NCBI GenBank assembly: GCA_041946825.1
Contig: JBHGBD010000020.1
Span: 1-64,000 of the forward strand
Direction of reading: 5' to 3'
Source of the DNA: CAZTHM01 sp041946825
GTDB lineage: Bacteria; Acidobacteriota; Terriglobia; UBA7540
DNA length: 64,000 nt
This document shows, piece after piece, positions 53,877 through 63,300 of this stretch. Position 1 is the first letter of the stretch; the number at the start of each line of letters is the position of its first letter. The position numbers and the translations under genes were made by a program. The notes under the pieces were generated by a model, which made no database searches, had not been told where the DNA came from, and worked only from the letters and a program-made list of their open reading frames with translations.

Positions 53877-53942
53877 GGCACCTCACTTGGCAGTATGGCG
53901 AAGGGCTTTTCGCCCGCAATCATTCGCTTGCCACTTTTCTGG

Positions 53943-54521
53943 CTAGCGCAGCCAGCCGGGCTCGCCACCTTCGCGACGGAGTTGATCGCGCAGGTCATCC
54001 ATGGCCTTTTCGTCGTCGGAGATTTGCTGCTGCATCTTGGCGACGTCATTTGTGGCCTTGTTGACATCGGAGCGGGAGAATTCCTGTTGCAGCGTCTTGT
54101 TGGGGTCGGCGTAGTACTGGGTTTGGCCTTGAGATGCCTTCTGCTGCAGGACGGCGAGTTCCCGCTGGTGGGTTTCCAGCCGCTCGCGGAGTTCGGCCAT
54201 CCTCGCCCGGAAATACTTCTCGTCATGAGCGCCGGATGATCCCTCGCCTGCGGCCGAGAGGGAACTTTCCGCGGGGGGAGGGGGAACTTCCTGTGACATG
54301 CCGCTGGCCATGGTCAGCGTTTCGCCGGGCGGCCGTTTCGGCAGGTTGTCATTCGAGAAGACTTTGACCGGCTTCTTCGCCGCCTTCTCGCGCTGCGCCT
54401 TCAATTGCCGGGCCAAATCGCCCAACGAACTCGATTGGTCCTGCGCGAGCCCCAGGCTGAGTGTCAGGCCCAGAACCAACAGGGTCACTGTGCTCGCTCG
54501 GAGCATCCTGTTCAGATTCAT
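53943..54521 (-). CDS. Secreted coiled-coil protein with LGDLARQ motif (paralogue 2)
   Basis: 192 residues. Signal peptide MLRASTVTLLVLGLTLSLGLAQ, then SLGDLARQLKAQREKAAKKP, VFSNDNLPKRPPGE, an acidic/Ser linker and a C-terminal coiled coil (RMAELRERLETHQRELAVLQQKA, DVAKMQQQISDDEKAMDDLRDQL). It is clearly paralogous to the neighbour at 53277, with the same order and spacing; the two are 66 bases apart on the same strand. The [LG]-[DE]-LARQ and N-[DE]-[ND]-[LM]-P-x-RPPGE motifs are the recognisable family features. Function unknown. Confidence 0.65.
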   Translation of the reverse strand: MNLNRMLRASTVTLLVLGLTLSLGLAQDQSSSLGDLARQLKAQREKAAKKPVKVFSNDNLPKRPPGETLTMASGMSQEVPPPPAESSLSAAGEGSSGAHDEKYFRARMAELRERLETHQRELAVLQQKASQGQTQYYADPNKTLQQEFSRSDVNKATNDVAKMQQQISDDEKAMDDLRDQLRREGGEPGWLR

Positions 54522-54775
54522 ACTTGACCTCCACTGAGCAAGCTATCCCTGAAGCCTAATCTACGCTTTTGAACAGCGAAAATCAAGGCGTCGCCAGCGC
54601 CCGGGGTCGAGGGAGAGCCGCCGGGCTCCAGCCGGCAAGTGGCGGTAAATTGGCCCTAGGCTCCGGCGCCGTCCCCGGCCCAGAGATCGGAATCCACACG
54701 GGCCGATAATCCCCAAGCGGGGCGGAAAGGGAGGCGGCCGCGAAAGGCGGAATTGGCTCCCGTCAGGCCCGTTTT

Positions 54776-54938
54776 TTAACCCATTCTTAACCCAAGCCTC
54801 GCTAAGTTATTGATTCCAAGACGCCTCTTGGGTTAAGTGAATCCTTAAACAGTTCCTTTGTTTTCAATAATATAGCCCGTGTTGCTTAACCCAAGCGTCC
54901 GTAAAAGCTTTATTCCAAACCACCTCTTGGGTTAACCC
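54776..54938. repeat. Pair of 51-nt palindromic repeats with TTAACCCAAG arms
   Basis: Copy A (54786-54836) and copy B (54885-54935) each have arms CTTAACCCAAG and CTTGGGTTAA around a 30-base centre with a shared ATTCCAA. They start 99 bases apart and are separated by 48 AT-rich bases. A further half-site, TTAACCCA, is at 54776-54783, and copy B ends in the palindrome GGGTTAACCC (54929-54938). The stretch is much richer in A+T than the rest of the window. Confidence 0.8.
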
Positions 54939-55313
54939 TTTTCCTATATTTGGGGCTCCTTTGGAGGGGGCATCAATCGCTCCCGTCGTCCGTCGGGGAG
55001 AAGTCGCGGCTCGTCTTGGCTACTCCCCATCGCGTCCCTGCATCCCCCCGCCAGCGCGCCACGTGACTCCTGCAGCCAGCCATCAAGCTCAGGTGCCTAG
55101 CATAACACATATAGCCTCGCTGTTAAGAGGAAAATTCGCCTGTCCCGCAGGAGCGACTGACCCCGGAAGCGGGCGCCTTTGAACGCCCGCCGGAGCACGA
55201 TTCTGAAATCCGCCGGCCGTTTCAGAACCTCGCCGAGCCGTGAATCGGCCCGCCCGGCGTGCGCATCCCGGGTGGTGAAATAATTCCGCTGCGGCAAAGC
55301 TTGCGTTCGCGGA

Positions 55314-55375
55314 TATAATGCTCGGCTGGACTCTTAAAACTTAAGTCGTTCTATGGTTCTCCAACTGGTCCAGCC
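55314..55375 (+). promoter_or_regulatory. purL promoter -10 and structured leader
   Basis: TATAAT (55314-55319) predicts a start near 55326. The leader begins with GGCTGGAC (55324-55331), which pairs perfectly with GTCCAGCC (55368-55375); inside, CTTAA-AAC-TTAAG (55333-55345) makes a second stem. Then about 55 GC-rich bases lead to the purL ATG, which has no ribosome-binding site. A cis-regulatory RNA is possible; it does not match the purine riboswitch that I know. Confidence 0.4.
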
Positions 55376-55430
55376 TATTTAAGGGCCGCCCGAGGCGACC
55401 GACCTCCCGGGCTCCCGAATTTCTACCACC

Positions 55431-58235
55431 ATGGCCATCCATACTGTTTATTCACTCTCCAAAGACGATCCCGAGGCTCGCAGTTGGCTGGGATTCTTTC
55501 GCGGGCACGGCCACCCGGCGCTGAGCAACCTGATCATCGAGCGAGTGTTCTGGCTGGAAGGGGAGGTGCGGGTTGAACGGCTCCTGCCCCTTCTCGTCAA
55601 CCCGCTCTATCAAGTGTCGGCGGAGAAATCGCAACTCGATCCCATCCAGGGGCCGATCATCGAAATCGCATATCGTCCCGCCGTGACCGACCCGGAGACA
55701 CCCTCCATTCTGGCCGGCGCGCGGGCGCTCGGCGAAGACGGGCTCGAATTCGCGCGACTCAGTCGGCGCTATCAGTTCGTCGGCCTGGACGAAACCGAAG
55801 CCCGCCGCCTCGCCGCTCGGTTCCTGTACAACAAAATCGTCGAGCGGGTTCGCGATCCGGAGGAAACCGTTACCACGCTGCGGCCCACCGGAAAGCCCGA
55901 TCCGGTCCAGAGCGTTTCTCTCGCCGGCCTCCGCGATAGGGAACTGGAGGACCTCTCGAGAGCGCGTTCCTGGTACGCGCCGCTGTCCCAGATGAAAGTC
56001 CTTCAGGCCTACGAGCAAAAGCAGGGCAGGCCTTATACCGATGCTGAGCTGGAGATTCTGGTGCAGAGCTGGAGCGACCACTGCTTCCACACGACCTGGA
56101 AAGGCCTGGGGCTTTTGAAGCGGCTTTCGGCCGCCACGGCCAAAATCAATCATCCGCTGGTGGTTTCGTCGTTCAAGGACAACGCCGGTGGCATCGAGTT
56201 TTACGAAGACTGGGTGATCACGATCAAGGGCGAGACGCACAATTTCCCCAGCTCCATCGCTCCTTTCGGCGGAATCGCGACCAAGCATGGCGGGGTGATT
56301 CGCGACACGCTCGGCTTCGGCAAGGGAGGCTATCCCATTGGCGGCTCGACGATTATGGGGACGATGGACCCACGCATGGCTGACGATGCCGTGCCTCCCG
56401 GCGCCTTGCATCCGCAATTGATCGTCAGCGAATCGATCCGAGCGACGGGTTATTACACGAACCCCATGGGCATCCCCATGATGCACCCCGTGTATCGAAT
56501 TCACCCGGGTTACGCAAAGTGCTTTGCGTTGGGCCACTCGATCGGTTTGATTCCCAGGAAATACGCCGTGAAGGATGCGCCACAGCCCGGAGACATCGCG
56601 CTCCTGATTGGAGGCGACACGGGGCGCGACGGAATCCACGGCGCCACGGCCAGCTCAACCGGCATGACCGGCGAAACCCTCGAAAAGGAATTCGCCGCCG
56701 TGCAAATTGGGCACCCCATCACGGAGCGCCGATTCACCTCCGCGATTCCAGTCCTGCGCGACGCCGGATGCATTCGGTCGATCACCGATTTGGGCGCGGG
56801 GGGCATTTCCTGCGCCGTGGGCGAAATGGGTTCGGAGACGGGCGTCCGGATCGACCTGGATTCCGTGCCCCTCAAGGACCACAGCCTCACGGCCTGGGAA
56901 ATTCTGCTTTCGGAATCGCAAGAGCGAATGCTCGTTGCGGCCCCGCCTGAGAAACTCCGCGAGGCGGAGGCGATTCTCGATCGCTACGAGGTTGCACACA
57001 CCGTGCTCGGTCACTTCACGGATACACGCCGGCTGGAGGCGACGTGGCGCGGGCAGAAAGTCGTGGATCTCGAAATGGACTTCCTCTGGGAGGCCTGCCC
57101 GATCGACTCGATCCCGGTTGCAGAGCCGAGGCGCAGCCTATGGCCGGTCAAGATTCTTGAGCCGCGGTCAGCGCAAGATTGGTCAGAAGTTGTTCAAAAA
57201 GTGCTCAGGCACTACCACTGCGCAGAGCAGATTGCCGCCGGGTCGCGTTTTGACACGACGGTGCAGGGAAGGACCGCCATCGGGCCGTACGGTGGCAAGA
57301 ACCACCGCATGCCGACCAACCTTTACGTCTCGGCACCGCTACGCGGCAAGAACTACGGGGCGATTTCGACGGTGGCGTTCAACCCCTTTTACGGCGATAT
57401 CAACCCCGCGGCAATGGCGCGACTGATGATGATTGAAGCGATCACTAAAGCGGTGGTTGCGGGCGCCGATTATCATCAGATGGCGCTCTGCGATAACTTC
57501 TACACTCCGCGCGTGCGCCCCGATGTGGCGTGGGATTTGAAGGCGATGGTCGAGACAATCGCCGATCTCTCGGTCGAATTCGGCATTCCGTTCATTTCGG
57601 GAAAGGATTCAAGTTCTGGAACGATGGAAAGTGGGGGCAAACGGATCGACGTGCCGCACACGCTGGTCGTGGCGACGCTGGGCCGCGTGCCGGACGTAAG
57701 GAAGCTTGTGACCAAGGAATTCAAGCGCGCCGGAAACAAACTTGTGTTGGTGGGGCGCGCTAACCCTGATGCTTTGGGCGGTAGCGTCTATGCCGACAGT
57801 TTCGGCCAGCGCGGCGACCGGCTCTTTGATGCCTACGACGGCGCGGCGATTCGCGCGCAGTGGGACGCTCTGCTTCGCCTGCACGAGGCAGGCGATTACT
57901 TGTCCGGTTCGGCGATCGCGGAAGGCGGGCTGCTTGTGCGCGTGTTTGAGGGGGCATTCGGCTCGGGACTGGGCGCAGGAATTGACCTCGATGTCGCGAT
58001 TCCCGGTCGGCGAGACGGATTGCTTTTCGGTGAATTCATCGGCGCCGTTCTGGTCGAGGTCGCCCCGGACTGCGATATTGAGAAATCGTTGCGAGGAATT
58101 CCACATCAAACCGTTGGGGAAGTGACGGAAGAGCCCCGCATCTCACTCACCCAGGGCGGCGAGGTCATCTGGCAAGAATCAGTGGCCACGCTCGCTGCGG
58201 CCTGGGCGAAGACTTTTAGAGAGGCTGTGCGATGA
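55431..58235 (+). CDS. purL: Phosphoribosylformylglycinamidine synthase, PurS-PurL fusion
   Basis: 934 residues, longer than the 740-residue small PurL and shorter than the 1300-residue large form. Residues of about 1-90 resemble PurS (YSLSKDDPEARSWLG ... VEWLEGEVRVER-like strands), followed by the two AIR-synthase-like halves: GETHNFPSSIAPFGGIATKHGGVIRD, the ATP/Mg region and the FISGKDSSSGTM block. The glutaminase is a separate gene, purQ, which overlaps it (ATGA). It catalyses the fourth step of purine synthesis. ATG without Shine-Dalgarno. Confidence 0.93.
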   Translation: MAIHTVYSLSKDDPEARSWLGFFRGHGHPALSNLIIERVFWLEGEVRVERLLPLLVNPLYQVSAEKSQLDPIQGPIIEIAYRPAVTDPETPSILAGARALGEDGLEFARLSRRYQFVGLDETEARRLAARFLYNKIVERVRDPEETVTTLRPTGKPDPVQSVSLAGLRDRELEDLSRARSWYAPLSQMKVLQAYEQKQGRPYTDAELEILVQSWSDHCFHTTWKGLGLLKRLSAATAKINHPLVVSSFKDNAGGIEFYEDWVITIKGETHNFPSSIAPFGGIATKHGGVIRDTLGFGKGGYPIGGSTIMGTMDPRMADDAVPPGALHPQLIVSESIRATGYYTNPMGIPMMHPVYRIHPGYAKCFALGHSIGLIPRKYAVKDAPQPGDIALLIGGDTGRDGIHGATASSTGMTGETLEKEFAAVQIGHPITERRFTSAIPVLRDAGCIRSITDLGAGGISCAVGEMGSETGVRIDLDSVPLKDHSLTAWEILLSESQERMLVAAPPEKLREAEAILDRYEVAHTVLGHFTDTRRLEATWRGQKVVDLEMDFLWEACPIDSIPVAEPRRSLWPVKILEPRSAQDWSEVVQKVLRHYHCAEQIAAGSRFDTTVQGRTAIGPYGGKNHRMPTNLYVSAPLRGKNYGAISTVAFNPFYGDINPAAMARLMMIEAITKAVVAGADYHQMALCDNFYTPRVRPDVAWDLKAMVETIADLSVEFGIPFISGKDSSSGTMESGGKRIDVPHTLVVATLGRVPDVRKLVTKEFKRAGNKLVLVGRANPDALGGSVYADSFGQRGDRLFDAYDGAAIRAQWDALLRLHEAGDYLSGSAIAEGGLLVRVFEGAFGSGLGAGIDLDVAIPGRRDGLLFGEFIGAVLVEVAPDCDIEKSLRGIPHQTVGEVTEEPRISLTQGGEVIWQESVATLAAAWAKTFREAVR

Positions 58236-58972
58236 GCCAGGCGACCACCGCCATTCTTTACGCTCCGGGAACAAACTGCCACGAAGAGACCGCCGCGGCT
58301 ATCGAACTGGCGGGCGGGAAGGCGGAACTGGTTCTGCTCCGCGACCTGCTCGATGGGCGCATTCGACTTGAAAAGTATCAGGCTGCCGTCGTTCCGGGTG
58401 GTTTTTCCTACGGTGACCACCTTGGCGCGGGGCGCATTTTCGCCATGACCCTCGTCGCGCAATTGCGCGAACAATTGGTCGAGTTTCTGGATTCCAAGAA
58501 GCCGCTTTTGGGAGTCTGCAATGGTTTTCAGGTGCTGACCGAAGCGGGAATCCTCCCCAGCCGTTCTCCCGGCAAGCGCTCGATGGCGCTGATTGAGAAC
58601 CAGTCGGCGCGCTTCGAAGACCGTAAGGTTCGCCTGGTGGTGACGGCGGAAAAGTGCATGTGGACGAAGGGCCTGGAAGGGCAGACGCTCGAAATGCCCT
58701 CGGCGCACGGCGAGGGGCGTCCCCTGTTCTGCGAGGCCGGGGATGCCGCGTCGCGTCGGGTGGTTTTTCGCTTTGCGGACGCGCGGGGGCGCGAAACCAT
58801 GGCGTACCCTGACAACCCCAACGGCGCGCCGGACGCAGTGGCGGGCATTACCGATTCAACCGGTCTCGTGCTGGGCTTGATGCCTCACCCGGAGCGGGCA
58901 TCGTTTCCGGCGCAATACTCCCAGGACGGCCTGAAGCTTTTCAAGAATCTTGTTCAGTGGCTGAGATCGTAG
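58232..58972 (+). CDS. purQ: Phosphoribosylformylglycinamidine synthase glutaminase subunit PurQ
   Basis: 246 residues. Class I glutaminase triad: Cys in LLGVCNGFQVLTEAG, and His and Glu in LMPHPERAS. YAPGTNCHEETAAAIELAGGKAELV and VPGGFSYGDHLGAG are PurQ-specific. It supplies ammonia to PurL. Its ATG overlaps the purL stop, giving translational coupling. The following 199 bases have no gene. Confidence 0.96.
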   Translation: MSQATTAILYAPGTNCHEETAAAIELAGGKAELVLLRDLLDGRIRLEKYQAAVVPGGFSYGDHLGAGRIFAMTLVAQLREQLVEFLDSKKPLLGVCNGFQVLTEAGILPSRSPGKRSMALIENQSARFEDRKVRLVVTAEKCMWTKGLEGQTLEMPSAHGEGRPLFCEAGDAASRRVVFRFADARGRETMAYPDNPNGAPDAVAGITDSTGLVLGLMPHPERASFPAQYSQDGLKLFKNLVQWLRS

Positions 58973-59171
58973 CGCTGGTTTGCTTACCACAGTCAGAACC
59001 GTTCATGCCGGAGCGTCTGGTGGAGATGTAGTCTGTAAAGTCACATCAGATTGCAGGCATTATCTGGGTTTGGCTGTCGCTTTTGAGACCGTTTTCTGAT
59101 AAGAAGGGCAAAGCAAAGCGGAGGCTCCAGGGCCTTCGCGATGAGCGTTCAGGGATATTTCGGCAGGCGAT

Positions 59172-60332
59172 ATGATGGCACCGATAAGAAGTGAATCCCG
59201 TCGGGGCAAAATCCTGATTGTGGATGACGAACCCTCGGTGGGGGCAATGCTCAAGGAGCGCCTCTCGATGGAGGGTTACGCGTGTCGCGTGTGCACGAGC
59301 GGCCAGGAAGCTCTCCAGGAGTTGGACCGCGAGCCCTTTGACGCGGTGGTGTCGGATATTCGCATGCCCCAGATGTCCGGGCTGACGTTGCTCGAACGCG
59401 CTTCCAAGAAGCATCCGCGCGTCGCTTTCCTGATGGCCACCGCCGAGGACGATGTTCGTGTGGCGATTCAGGCCATGAAACAGGGAGCGGTGGATTACCT
59501 GGTAAAGCCCATTAATCTCGAGGCTCTGGTTGTCAGCATGCGCCGCGCCCTGGACACGAAACGCATGGAACTCGAGCTGGAGGAGTACCGGCGGGACCTG
59601 GAGCAAATGGTGGAGGAGCGGACGAAGCAGCTCCGGTCGGCGATGAAGCGCATCGAGATGACCTACGACGAGACCCTACGGGCTCTGGGGGCGGCTCTCG
59701 ACCTGCGTGATACGGAAACGGCGGGACACTCCGAGCGCGTCAGCCGCTACACCCTGGAGATGGCTCGCGTATTGGGATGTTCAAGCGACGAGTTGCGCCA
59801 GATTGCGCGCGGATCCTACCTGCACGACATCGGCAAAATCGGAATTCCCGATTCGATCCTTCTGAAAGAAGGCAAGCTGACCCCGGAAGAAACCGAGGTC
59901 ATGCAGAGTCATGTCCGCATCGGGTATGACCTGGTTTGCCGGGTCGCTTTCCTGGCCCCGGCCGCGGAGATCGTTCTGACGCACCAGGAACGGTACGATG
60001 GCACGGGTTATCCCCAGGGCCTGGTGGGAAATGAAATCCCGATTGGAGCCAGGATCTTCTCGGTGGCAGATACTCTCGACGCGATGACCTCGGATCGCCC
60101 CTACCGGCGCGCCCTGCCGCTCGCGGCGGCGCGGGATGAGATCAACCGGGAATCGGGCCGCCAGTTCGACCCCGAGGTCGTCCGAGTTTTTCTCGACATT
60201 CCCGATGATGTCTGGACGGCCATCCGTCTGGAAGTCGCCGGGTATCGCGGAATCGCGCGCGAGCCGCTGGGCGCGAGACCCAAGCCCGAACCCCCGCCCG
60301 CCAGCCGTCGGGGAAACGAACGCCTGCCTTAA
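59172..60332 (+). CDS. Response regulator with HD-GYP c-di-GMP phosphodiesterase domain
   Basis: 386 residues. Receiver (about 12-130, Asp62 in VVSDIRMPQMSG), a coiled linker (EYRRDLEQMVEERTKQLRS), then an HD-GYP domain with HD at His218-Asp219 (YLHDIGKIGIPD) and the second signature HQERYDGTGYPQGL near residues 270-284. All metal ligands seen look intact, so it should degrade cyclic di-GMP in a phosphorylation-dependent way. The next gene is a hybrid kinase 21 bases on, the likely partner. Confidence 0.92.
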   Translation: MMAPIRSESRRGKILIVDDEPSVGAMLKERLSMEGYACRVCTSGQEALQELDREPFDAVVSDIRMPQMSGLTLLERASKKHPRVAFLMATAEDDVRVAIQAMKQGAVDYLVKPINLEALVVSMRRALDTKRMELELEEYRRDLEQMVEERTKQLRSAMKRIEMTYDETLRALGAALDLRDTETAGHSERVSRYTLEMARVLGCSSDELRQIARGSYLHDIGKIGIPDSILLKEGKLTPEETEVMQSHVRIGYDLVCRVAFLAPAAEIVLTHQERYDGTGYPQGLVGNEIPIGARIFSVADTLDAMTSDRPYRRALPLAAARDEINRESGRQFDPEVVRVFLDIPDDVWTAIRLEVAGYRGIAREPLGARPKPEPPPASRRGNERLP

Positions 60333-60353
60333 TCAGGCAGAATCAATCCGGCA

Positions 60354-63300
60354 ATGTCTCGCCAACATTCTGAGCATTCCTCGAAGCAGTCGGCCGGGAG
60401 CGCCAGCCTCGACCTGTCCGGGCTGGCAAGAACCTCATTCCCGACACCTTTGGGCAGCGGTCGGTCAACGATCCTCGCGTTCGTGATTGGGGCCACGCTC
60501 GTCTCCGCGTTTACCATCTTCCTTATTTCCCGGTCCTATCAGAGCGAGCTTGAGTATTGGATTGACCGGCAGTCTTCCGTGGCTGACGAGCGCGCCGGCG
60601 CAGTCACAAGTTTCCTTGTCGAGCGCCAAGCCGACGCGGATGTTTTGGGTGTGTTGCCGGCGATCGAAGCCTTTACAGAACATCCGGCTACGGCGAAGGC
60701 CCTCCCCCAAAACTCACCCCCGGCGCGGCAGCTCGTGGATTTCCTGGATCGGTTTTCATCGGTCTATTCCTACCGGGGAATTTATGTGGTGGATGCCAGC
60801 GGTAAGGAGCTGAGCCGCTCGTCGGGCGCCGCCGACCCGGATCCGGACGCCCAGTCGCTTGTCCGTCAGGTGGTCCAGGAGAGGAGTCCGCGCATCGACT
60901 TGTTGGGAAGATCGTCCGCGGGAGGGATTCTCGCGATTTGCGTTCCGATCCTGAGGAAGGCAGAAGGCGAGGATCCGTCTCAACCCCCCAAGCATGAACT
61001 GGGGGCGGTACTGCTGGAAATGAGTGCAACCCGCAATCTCTTTCCCCTCCTGACGGCGCGCCTTCTCCCCACGCGAACCGGCGAGACATTCCTGATTCGC
61101 CGCCAGGGACGCGACGCCGTCTATCTCTCGCCCTTGCGGTCTGTCGCTCAGGGCCTGGAATTCCCGCGGCACAGTCTGGACGTTGACCCGCCGGCCGCCC
61201 GGGCGTTGGATTTAGGCGATTACGCCGGGGTGGAGACCGATTACCGGGGCGAACCGGTCATCATTGCCACCCGTCGAATTCCACAGACAGGATGGGGGCT
61301 GGTAAGAAAGATCGACCGAAGTGAAGCGCTGGGCCCCTTCTACCGCCGGGCGGTCATCGAGGGTTCGCTGGGGCTGCTCATCATTCTGGTTTACGGAGCA
61401 ATTCTGACCGGTTACTGGCGCGGGCAGCAGGCGCGCAGCCTGCAGGCCAAAGTCGACGAGCAGCAACGCCTCCTCAAGGTTACCGAATACGCCCAGGAGA
61501 TTGTTGACACCGTGCCCTCGGGGCTGCTGGTGCTTTCGGAGGACATGCGGGTCCTCTCCGCGAATCGGCATTTCCTGGAATTCTCGCGGCTGCAAAGCAA
61601 CGATGTCGTCGGCCGCCGCCTGGACGAGGTCATCCAGGCGGAAGGCCCCCCTTATCGAGTCGAGGGCCTTTCGGTTACCGGCGTTCCCACCCAGAGTGTT
61701 CTCCTCAACGTGTCCGTCGCCGGGCGGGAAGAAAAGCTGCCGGCGCGGATCGCAATTACCAGCATTCTCCATCCTGAAGGGGAGGGCAGGATGCTCGTGG
61801 TGATGGAGGACCAGACCGAGAGCGAACGGCTGCGCGCCTCCGCCGAAGCCTCGGAGCGCCGCCTGCGTGACCTGATTCAGAGTGTCGACGCGATCGTGTG
61901 GGAGGCCGATGCGGCACCCTTTCAGATGACCTTTGTAAGCCGGCGGGCGGAAGAAATCCTGGGCTATCCGATCGATGACTGGCTTTCGGACCCGCATTTC
62001 TGGGAAAGCCGGCTGGACCCCGCGGACCGGGAACGCATTGTGGCATTGGCGCGGGCGGCGGTCGAGCGCGGCGAAGATTATGAGCTCGAATATCGCATGT
62101 TGGCGGCGGCGGGGCGCACGGTGTGGCTACGCGACAAGGTCCGGATCGTCAAAGGCATCGACGGCCGCCCCCGCCAGTTGCGCGGTGTCATGCTGGACGT
62201 CACCCAGGTAAAACTGGCCGAGGAGGAGCGGGCTCGGCTCAGCCTGGCCGTCGAGCAGGCCGCGGAGGCGATTGTCATCACCGATCTCGAAGGTACCATC
62301 ACCTATGTGAACCCCGCCTTCGAGCGCGTCACAGGATACTCGCGCGCCGAAGCACTGGGACAGAACCCGCGCATCCTGAAGAGCGGCAAGCAGAACGAGG
62401 ACTTCTATAAAGAACTCTGGAAGACACTGGCCCGCGGCGACGTATGGATCGGCCGCTTTACCAACCGGCGCAAAGACGGGACAACTTATGAGGCTGAAGC
62501 GGTGCTCTCACCCGTGCGGGATATGGCGGCCCGGATCGTGAATTATGTTGCCGTGGAGCGCGATGTGACCCGCGAGCGGCAACTCGAAGAGCAGGTCCGC
62601 CAGTCACAGAAAATCGAGGCAGTCGGCCGCCTGGCGGGGGGCGTCGCCCACGATTTCAACAACCTGCTGACGATCATCAGCGGGTATAGCGATCTTCTGC
62701 TGACCCGCCTGGACACCGAGGACCCCTCGCGCGGGCATGTTACCGAAATCAAAAAGGCCGCGGATCGCGCCGCTTCCCTCACGCGACAACTTCTGGCGTT
62801 CAGCCGCCGACAAGTCCTGGCCCCGCAGGTATTGGACTTGAACCACGTCGTCGTGAACATCCACAAAATGCTGCGCCGGCTGATTGGCGAGGATATTGAT
62901 CTCGTGATGGTTCCCGCGCCGGATCTCGGGCGAGTGAGAGTCGACCCGGGACAGATCGAACAGGTCCTCCTGAACCTGGTCGTCAACGCCCGCGACGCGA
63001 TGCCCCACGGGGGAAAGATTGTCATTGAGACCGCCAACGTCGAGCTCAATGACCGTTATGCGGGCGGCCATTTCCCGGTCAATGCGGGCCCCTACGTCAT
63101 GCTGGCGGTCAGTGATACGGGCTGCGGAATGGACGCGGAAACGCAGTCGCATATCTTTGAGCCTTTTTTCACCACCAAGGAGCAAGGCAAGGGGACAGGG
63201 CTCGGCCTGGCGATGGTGTATGGGATCGTCAAGCAGAGCGAAGGCTACATCTGGGTCTATAGCGAAATGGGGCAGGGGACGACGTTCAAAATCTATTTTC

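Larger units (their letters stand above)
54522..55430. other. Long intergenic region with palindromic repeats and purL leader
   Basis: 909 bases without a supported gene. From 54522 to 54770 nothing is recognised beyond GC-rich text; 54776-54938 holds two 51-nt palindromic repeats (listed separately) in an AT-rich tract; 54960-55300 has no signal that I can support; the purL promoter and leader follow. Open frames here (for instance 54961-55182) have no protein-like pattern. Confidence 0.55.

Noticed and set aside
54786..54935. Possible mini CRISPR array (two repeats, one spacer)
   Set aside because: Only two copies with variable centres, repeat length 51, spacer 48, and no cas genes; the arms are palindromic rather than the whole repeat being conserved.
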